This document shows positions 59,838 through 64,000 of a stretch of DNA of 64,000 nt, one piece after another. This DNA is from Staphylococcus lloydii (GTDB lineage: Bacteria; Bacillota; Bacilli; Staphylococcales; Staphylococcaceae). Made by a program: the position numbers and the translations under genes. Location of the stretch: assembly GCF_015775975.1 (NCBI RefSeq), contig NZ_CP064056.1, positions 744,001 to 808,000 on the forward strand, in the 5' to 3' direction. Within the stretch, counting starts at the first letter, position 1; every line of letters starts with the position of its first letter. The notes under the pieces are model-generated. The model was not told the DNA's origin. It saw nothing but the letters and a program-made list of their open reading frames with translations, and searched no databases.

Positions 59838-61028
59838 ATGTTGGATAAAAAAGAACTAGACAAATTCAATCAAGGTCATTTGGTAGAATTCGAAAAGTTA
59901 ATGAGTTCAAATGAAAAGTCACAACTAAATGACAAGGTTAAATCACTTGATTTAGAACAAATTCAAAATTTATACCAATCATTATATGTAAATAAAAAAG
60001 TAATTGAAGATGTATCTTCAGTGCAAGAAGTTAAATATGAAAGTAAAGCTGATTTTTCGCCACAAATGTTGGAAAGTTATGAACAGCAAGGGATACAAGC
60101 CATTAAAAATGGTAAATTTGCTGTTGTGTTGATGGCTGGCGGACAAGGGACACGTCTTGGTTATAAAGGACCAAAAGGATCTTTCGAAATTGAAGATGTT
60201 AGTTTATTTGAATTGCAAGCTAAACAATTATTAGACTTGCAAGCTAAAACGGGAACAACTGTAGATTGGTACATTATGACTAGTAGTATTAATGACAGGG
60301 AAACAAGGTTATTCTTTGAAGATAAAAGTTATTTCGGTTATGACAGTGAACATGTACATTTCTTTATACAAGATAATGTCGTTGCGCTTTCTGAGGAAGG
60401 TAAATTAGTTTTAGATGTAAATGGTAAAATATTAGAAACACCAAACGGAAATGGTGGCGTATTTAAAGCGTTGGAAAAAGCAGGATATTTAGCTGATATG
60501 AATGAAGCGGGAGTAGAATATATATTCCTAAACAATATCGATAACGTTCTAGTCAAAGTGTTAGACCCAGCGTTTGCAGGCTATGTAGATGCCCACGGTA
60601 AAGATGTATCAACTAAATCTATACAACCTAAAAAAGGCGAAAGTGTTGGACGTTTAGTAAATGTAGACCATAAGGATACAGTTTATGAATATTCAGAGCT
60701 ATCTGAAGATACTGCTAACGAAATTAATAACGCTAATATAGGAATTCATGCATTCAAACTTTCATTCATACAAAATGTAGTCGACCGTGACTTACCTTAT
60801 CATCTTGCCGTTAAAAGTTTAAAACAGTTAGATGAAGATTTTGGTGTTATCGAGCAACCAACACTTAAATTTGAACTGTTTTATTTTGATATTTTCCAAT
60901 ATGCAAATAGTTTTATTACATTGCAAGTTAATAGAGATGAAGAGTTTTCACCTCTTAAAAATAAAGAAGGTAAAGATAGCGTAGAAACTGCTACTCAAGA
61001 TTTAAAACGTATGAACATCATAAAATAA
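59838..61028 (+). CDS. UTP-dependent sugar-1-phosphate uridylyltransferase (UAP family)
   Basis: 396-aa nucleotidyltransferase related to eukaryotic UDP-N-acetylglucosamine pyrophosphorylase. The signature [18 protein letters not shown] (about residues 92-109), [14 protein letters not shown] (about 196-209), the [18 protein letters not shown]-binding stretch and NIGIHAF are present. This family is distinct from GlmU and present in all staphylococci as SA1974-like proteins; the sugar is unproven. An ATTTCTATTACATTAGAAAT hairpin (59802-59821) lies just before the TTAGGAGAG ribosome binding site. Confidence 0.9.
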   Translation: MLDKKELDKFNQGHLVEFEKLMSSNEKSQLNDKVKSLDLEQIQNLYQSLYVNKKVIEDVSSVQEVKYESKADFSPQMLESYEQQGIQAIKNGKFAVVLMAGGQGTRLGYKGPKGSFEIEDVSLFELQAKQLLDLQAKTGTTVDWYIMTSSINDRETRLFFEDKSYFGYDSEHVHFFIQDNVVALSEEGKLVLDVNGKILETPNGNGGVFKALEKAGYLADMNEAGVEYIFLNNIDNVLVKVLDPAFAGYVDAHGKDVSTKSIQPKKGESVGRLVNVDHKDTVYEYSELSEDTANEINNANIGIHAFKLSFIQNVVDRDLPYHLAVKSLKQLDEDFGVIEQPTLKFELFYFDIFQYANSFITLQVNRDEEFSPLKNKEGKDSVETATQDLKRMNIIK

Positions 61029-61042
61029 GGGTGATTGATTGA

Positions 61043-61729
61043 ATGAACGAATCTACAAATGACAAGCACGACCATAAAATTATGGAAACCTTTAAAGATA
61101 TTATCCCTTTATCATTTGGTGAAGAAATAGGAAATGCAGCTTCTCATGGACTTGCTGCATTTCTAACATTATGTGTATTGCCTTATGCAGCAGTACGCAG
61201 TTACATACATGGAGATGCATTATTGGCATTTAGTGTCTCAGTTTTTGTAATTAGTATATTTTTAATGTTTATATCATCAACGGTTTATCACGCCATGGCG
61301 AACAATTCAGCACATAAGTATATTATGAGAATAATAGATCACAGTATGATTTATGTTGCTATTACGGGGACATACACGCCTATTTGTTTGTCACTCATTG
61401 GTGGTTGGATAGGATGGACGGCTATGATTGTGTTGTGGGGCATTACGATTTGGGGCATTTTATACAAATCATTGGCTAAACAAGTTAATCATAAATTAAG
61501 TCTTATTATGTATTTAGTTATGGGTTGGATAGGTATAATTTTTGTTCCTACAATCATTACACATACATCAATTACGTTTATGTTGTTTATACTCTTTGGT
61601 GGTATTGCTTATACAATTGGCGCATGGTTCTATGCACAAAAGAACAAACCTTATTTTCATATGATATGGCATATATTTATCGTATTAGCTTCTGTATTTC
61701 ACTTTGTGGGCATCGTTTACTTCATGTAA
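61043..61729 (+). CDS. Haemolysin III family (PAQR-like) membrane protein
   Basis: 228-aa, seven-TM protein of the PAQR/HlyIII (YqfA) family. Motifs EEIGNAASHGLAAFLTL near the N-terminus, SSTVYHAM (about residues 76-83), IDHSMIYVAITGTYTPI (about 95-111) and the C-terminal HMIWHIFIVLASVFHFVGI give the conserved His/Ser/Asp metal-site residues. The name is historical; haemolytic activity is not implied. 14 nt after the uridylyltransferase, so probably in one transcript. Confidence 0.9.
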   Translation: MNESTNDKHDHKIMETFKDIIPLSFGEEIGNAASHGLAAFLTLCVLPYAAVRSYIHGDALLAFSVSVFVISIFLMFISSTVYHAMANNSAHKYIMRIIDHSMIYVAITGTYTPICLSLIGGWIGWTAMIVLWGITIWGILYKSLAKQVNHKLSLIMYLVMGWIGIIFVPTIITHTSITFMLFILFGGIAYTIGAWFYAQKNKPYFHMIWHIFIVLASVFHFVGIVYFM

Positions 61730-61764
61730 AAGATAGATGCTTTAAAGGAGTATAATAAACGACG

Positions 61765-61801
61765 CAGCATCCTTTCTCTTAAAGATAGGATGCTGTTTTT
61801 A
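61765..61801 (+). terminator. Terminator after the haemolysin III gene
   Basis: CAGCATCCT (61765-61773) pairs with AGGATGCTG (61787-61795), loop 13 nt, followed by a T-run. Confidence 0.85.
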
Positions 61802-61909
61802 TATTTTTAATATAGGCCATCGGTATTATTTTCAATGTTTACTATTGCGCGTTGTCAGTAAAAATGGTTAAGTAATATGTGACATTTTTTAGGAAGAAGC
61901 GGTGAGATT

Positions 61910-63250
61910 ATGAATTTAAAATCTATAGGAATTGTTGTCGCGTTGATTTTAATAATGTTTATGGCAGCGATAGAAACGTCTATTGTTTCTTTAGCACTCC
62001 CTACAATTAAACATAATTTCAATGCAGGAGGGTTAGCATCTTTAGTTTTTGCAGTTTATTTTATAGCAATCGTCATTGCAAACCCTATAGTAGGAGAAGC
62101 ACTAGACCGCTTGAAAATTAGTTATATTACAATAGTAGGACTTGTTTTATTTTCAATTGGTAGCTTACTTTCTGGTTTAAGCGGTTCGTTTACGATGCTT
62201 ATAATATCTCGCTTTGTTCAAGGCTTAGGTGCAGGGGTAATGATGGCACTAAGTCAAATTGTTCCCAAACTAGCTTTTGATATCCCACTTAGATATAAAG
62301 TTATGGGAACGGTTGGTAGCGTATGGGGCATATCAAGTATTGTTGGCCCATTATTAGGTGGGGCAATTTTACAATTTTTATCGTGGCATTGGTTGTTTTT
62401 TATTAACTTGCCAATTGCGGCTACCGCAATCGTACTTGTGTTACTTACTTTCCACTTTAAAAATGAAACAAATGCGACTAAAACAACTAGAAAATTAGAT
62501 GTTAAAGGTATGACTGTTTTTTACATAATGATATTTGCATTTTTATTTGCGGTTATGAATAAAGAGCATTTGGTACTAAATCTAATATCAATAATTATTA
62601 CGATAATCATTGGTTATATACTTTATCGTTATGAAAAAAGTTTGAATAAGCCATTCATTCCAGTGACTGAATTTAATAAAACGATCATTGTTATTTTTGC
62701 AACTGATTTTGTCTATGCAATGATACTTATGGGTTATAACATATATATGCCAGTCTACTTACAAGAACAATTGCATCTGTCTCCTTTACAGAGTGGGTTT
62801 GTAGTTTTCCCAATTTCTATTGCATGGTTGACTTTAAATTTTTCATTAGACAAATTAGAGTTAAAATTTTCAAGAAGAGGGCTTTATTTATTCGCCTTCA
62901 TTTTATTAATTATTTGTGGTGTTCTAATACTATTGGTGAAAGAAGCACCATTATTTATTGCCTTTAGTTTATTATTAGCTGGCGTAAGTTTTGGTACAGT
63001 ATATACAAAAGATAGTGTGATTACACAAGAAGAAACGAGCCCACAACATATGAAACGAATGATGTCCCTATATACTTTAACTAAAAGTTTAGGTAGTTCT
63101 ATAGGGTCAACAGTGATGGGTTATGTGTATTACTTGTCATTATCATTTGTTAAGTTCAATATTTATAATGTTATTATGCTAACTTTTGTTTTACTAATCT
63201 CATTAATTATTTTATGGCTAGTGACGAAACGAAGAGAAAGTGTGAGATAG
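61910..63250 (+). CDS. sdrM: Multidrug efflux MFS transporter SdrM
   Basis: 446-aa DHA2-type antiporter like S. aureus SdrM (447 aa, recalled), which exports norfloxacin, acriflavine and ethidium. The first helix has AAIETSIVSLALPTI, and the motif C region GPLLGGAILQFLSWHWLFFINLP (key part SSIVGPLLGGAIL, about residues 144-156) is the antiporter signature; a negative residue E22 lies in TM1. 13-14 helices are predicted. AGGAAGAAGCGGTGAGATT precedes the ATG. Adjacent to sepA in the same order as in S. aureus. Confidence 0.88.
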   Translation: MNLKSIGIVVALILIMFMAAIETSIVSLALPTIKHNFNAGGLASLVFAVYFIAIVIANPIVGEALDRLKISYITIVGLVLFSIGSLLSGLSGSFTMLIISRFVQGLGAGVMMALSQIVPKLAFDIPLRYKVMGTVGSVWGISSIVGPLLGGAILQFLSWHWLFFINLPIAATAIVLVLLTFHFKNETNATKTTRKLDVKGMTVFYIMIFAFLFAVMNKEHLVLNLISIIITIIIGYILYRYEKSLNKPFIPVTEFNKTIIVIFATDFVYAMILMGYNIYMPVYLQEQLHLSPLQSGFVVFPISIAWLTLNFSLDKLELKFSRRGLYLFAFILLIICGVLILLVKEAPLFIAFSLLLAGVSFGTVYTKDSVITQEETSPQHMKRMMSLYTLTKSLGSSIGSTVMGYVYYLSLSFVKFNIYNVIMLTFVLLISLIILWLVTKRRESVR

Positions 63251-63415
63251 TCAGATAAAGAGTAATTGAATTGAAGTTAATGCATAGTTAGTATTATAAT
63301 TACTATTATTAGTATTTTAATTATAGGTAGATTTATTAAAACCTATACTCATTTAACTAGAAGATGAACCTGGTTGATATTTTGTTATAGCACTTAATAG
63401 GAGGGCAAAGATGCT

Positions 63416-63871
63416 ATGAAGTTTATAAAGTACTTTTTCACAACGCTAATTGTTCTCACTATTTTTGTAATATCAGGTGCAATCTTTCTAACTTTCTTAG
63501 GTTTTGGTCTATTTGGACTAAGCCGTATTCTTATTTACTTTCATTTGGCTTATTTTGGATATAACCGAGGTTTTTACGACAATTTGTTATATTATGGTAG
63601 CTATATCGTTTTTGGTTACTTTACGTTATTTGCCGTAGAAAATTTAATGGATTATTTCAGAAAAAAATTGCACAATAATCCATATTTTCAAGGTTTAACG
63701 TATCATTTAATAACTTTTGTCGTAACAACCTTGCTTTTTTATTTTATTGTCCACATTCACTACACGTATATCAACATAGAATTCTGGGTAATCGTAGTTA
63801 TCATGGGATTATTATTTATATGTAAAGAAGTATTTTATCCTGATAGTAAAGACTTAAATCAAAAAAAATAA
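63416..63871 (+). CDS. sepA: Multidrug efflux protein SepA
   Basis: 151 aa, four predicted helices, closely similar to S. aureus SepA (157 aa, recalled): [41 protein letters not shown] and [21 protein letters not shown] parts match. SepA gives modest acriflavine and antiseptic export and has no clear relatives outside staphylococci. AGGAGGG (63399-63405) is followed by a two-codon ORF ATG-CTA-TGA (63411-63419) whose stop overlaps the sepA ATG at 63416, a possible start-stop coupling. It is directly upstream of a third exporter. Confidence 0.9.
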   Translation: MKFIKYFFTTLIVLTIFVISGAIFLTFLGFGLFGLSRILIYFHLAYFGYNRGFYDNLLYYGSYIVFGYFTLFAVENLMDYFRKKLHNNPYFQGLTYHLITFVVTTLLFYFIVHIHYTYINIEFWVIVVIMGLLFICKEVFYPDSKDLNQKK

Positions 63872-63896
63872 CGTAATTACTGAAAGGAGTGACTGG

Positions 63897-64000
63897 ATGC
63901 CCTCGCAATCCATATCAAATTCACAAAGAAACATGATTGTAGCGGTAATGATCGTCAGTGCGTTTGTTGCTATATTAAACCAAACATTATTAAATACGGC
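63897..64000 (+). CDS. DHA2-type MFS exporter, N-terminal fragment (window end)
   Basis: The frame is open from ATG at 63897 to the end of the window: MPSQSISNSQRNMIVAVMIV is followed by SAFVAILNQTLLNTA, the first helix of an EmrB/LmrB-type drug:H+ antiporter. GAAAGGAGTGACTGG precedes the ATG. It lies 25 nt after sepA, so sepA and this gene probably share a transcript. The rest is outside the window, so specificity cannot be judged. Confidence 0.8.
   Translation, partial: MPSQSISNSQRNMIVAVMIVSAFVAILNQTLLNT

Overview
The window is a low-GC Firmicute chromosome segment that reads as a non-aureus Staphylococcus. The evidence is recalled protein similarity, not a database search: SarV, FmhB/FemX, Asp23, the staphyloferrin A (sfa/hts) locus, SdrM and SepA all look like staphylococcal orthologues with clear divergence from S. 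aureus, and a paired glcU-gdh (glucose uptake/glucose dehydrogenase) operon is typical of the S. xylosus/S. saprophyticus side of the genus. I see no prophage, integrase, intact insertion sequence, CRISPR array, tRNA or rRNA. This is core chromosome with good coding density.

Layout. 1-6.4 kb: molybdenum cofactor cluster, moeB-moaB then divergent moaC and moeA-mobB-moaE-moaD-mobA-moaA. 6.6-16.4 kb: sarV, an MFS exporter with its MarR regulator and a palindromic operator, a VOC-fold protein, femX (first glycine of the peptidoglycan bridge), a large RND pump, small membrane proteins and an AEC transporter. 16.4-19.6 kb: an intergenic palindromic repeat, gdh and glcU with a cre-like site, and a GNAT protein. 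19.7-23.8 kb: topB, an AzgA-type purine permease and a membrane protein.

24-42.7 kb: the S10-spc-alpha ribosomal supercluster (rpsJ to rplQ, with secY, adk, infA and rpoA) led by a structured leader and closed by tandem terminators, then ecfA1-ecfA2-ecfT-truA and rplM-rpsI. There is no map gene between adk and infA. 42.7-47.6 kb: a luciferase-like flavin oxidoreductase, two MDR oxidoreductases, and the amaP-DUF2273-asp23 alkaline shock operon behind a sigma-B-type promoter.

47.6-56.7 kb: an iron acquisition island. sfaD diverges from sfaABC across a near-perfect Fur box, and htsABC follows behind a second Fur box; together they would make, export and re-import staphyloferrin A. 56.9-64 kb: a YjiH-type membrane protein, an IsdG-family haem-degrading monooxygenase with the complete Asn-Trp-His triad, a PH-like small protein, a YdjM-type membrane hydrolase, a UDP-sugar pyrophosphorylase, a haemolysin III family protein, and three consecutive exporters (sdrM, sepA and an MFS gene cut by the window end).

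I did not find a clearly undescribed system. The items most worth a second look are regulatory or structural: the GC-rich palindrome at 16.44 kb, the S10 leader fold, the MarR operator, the glcU control region, and the haem monooxygenase beside hts without a visible Fur box.
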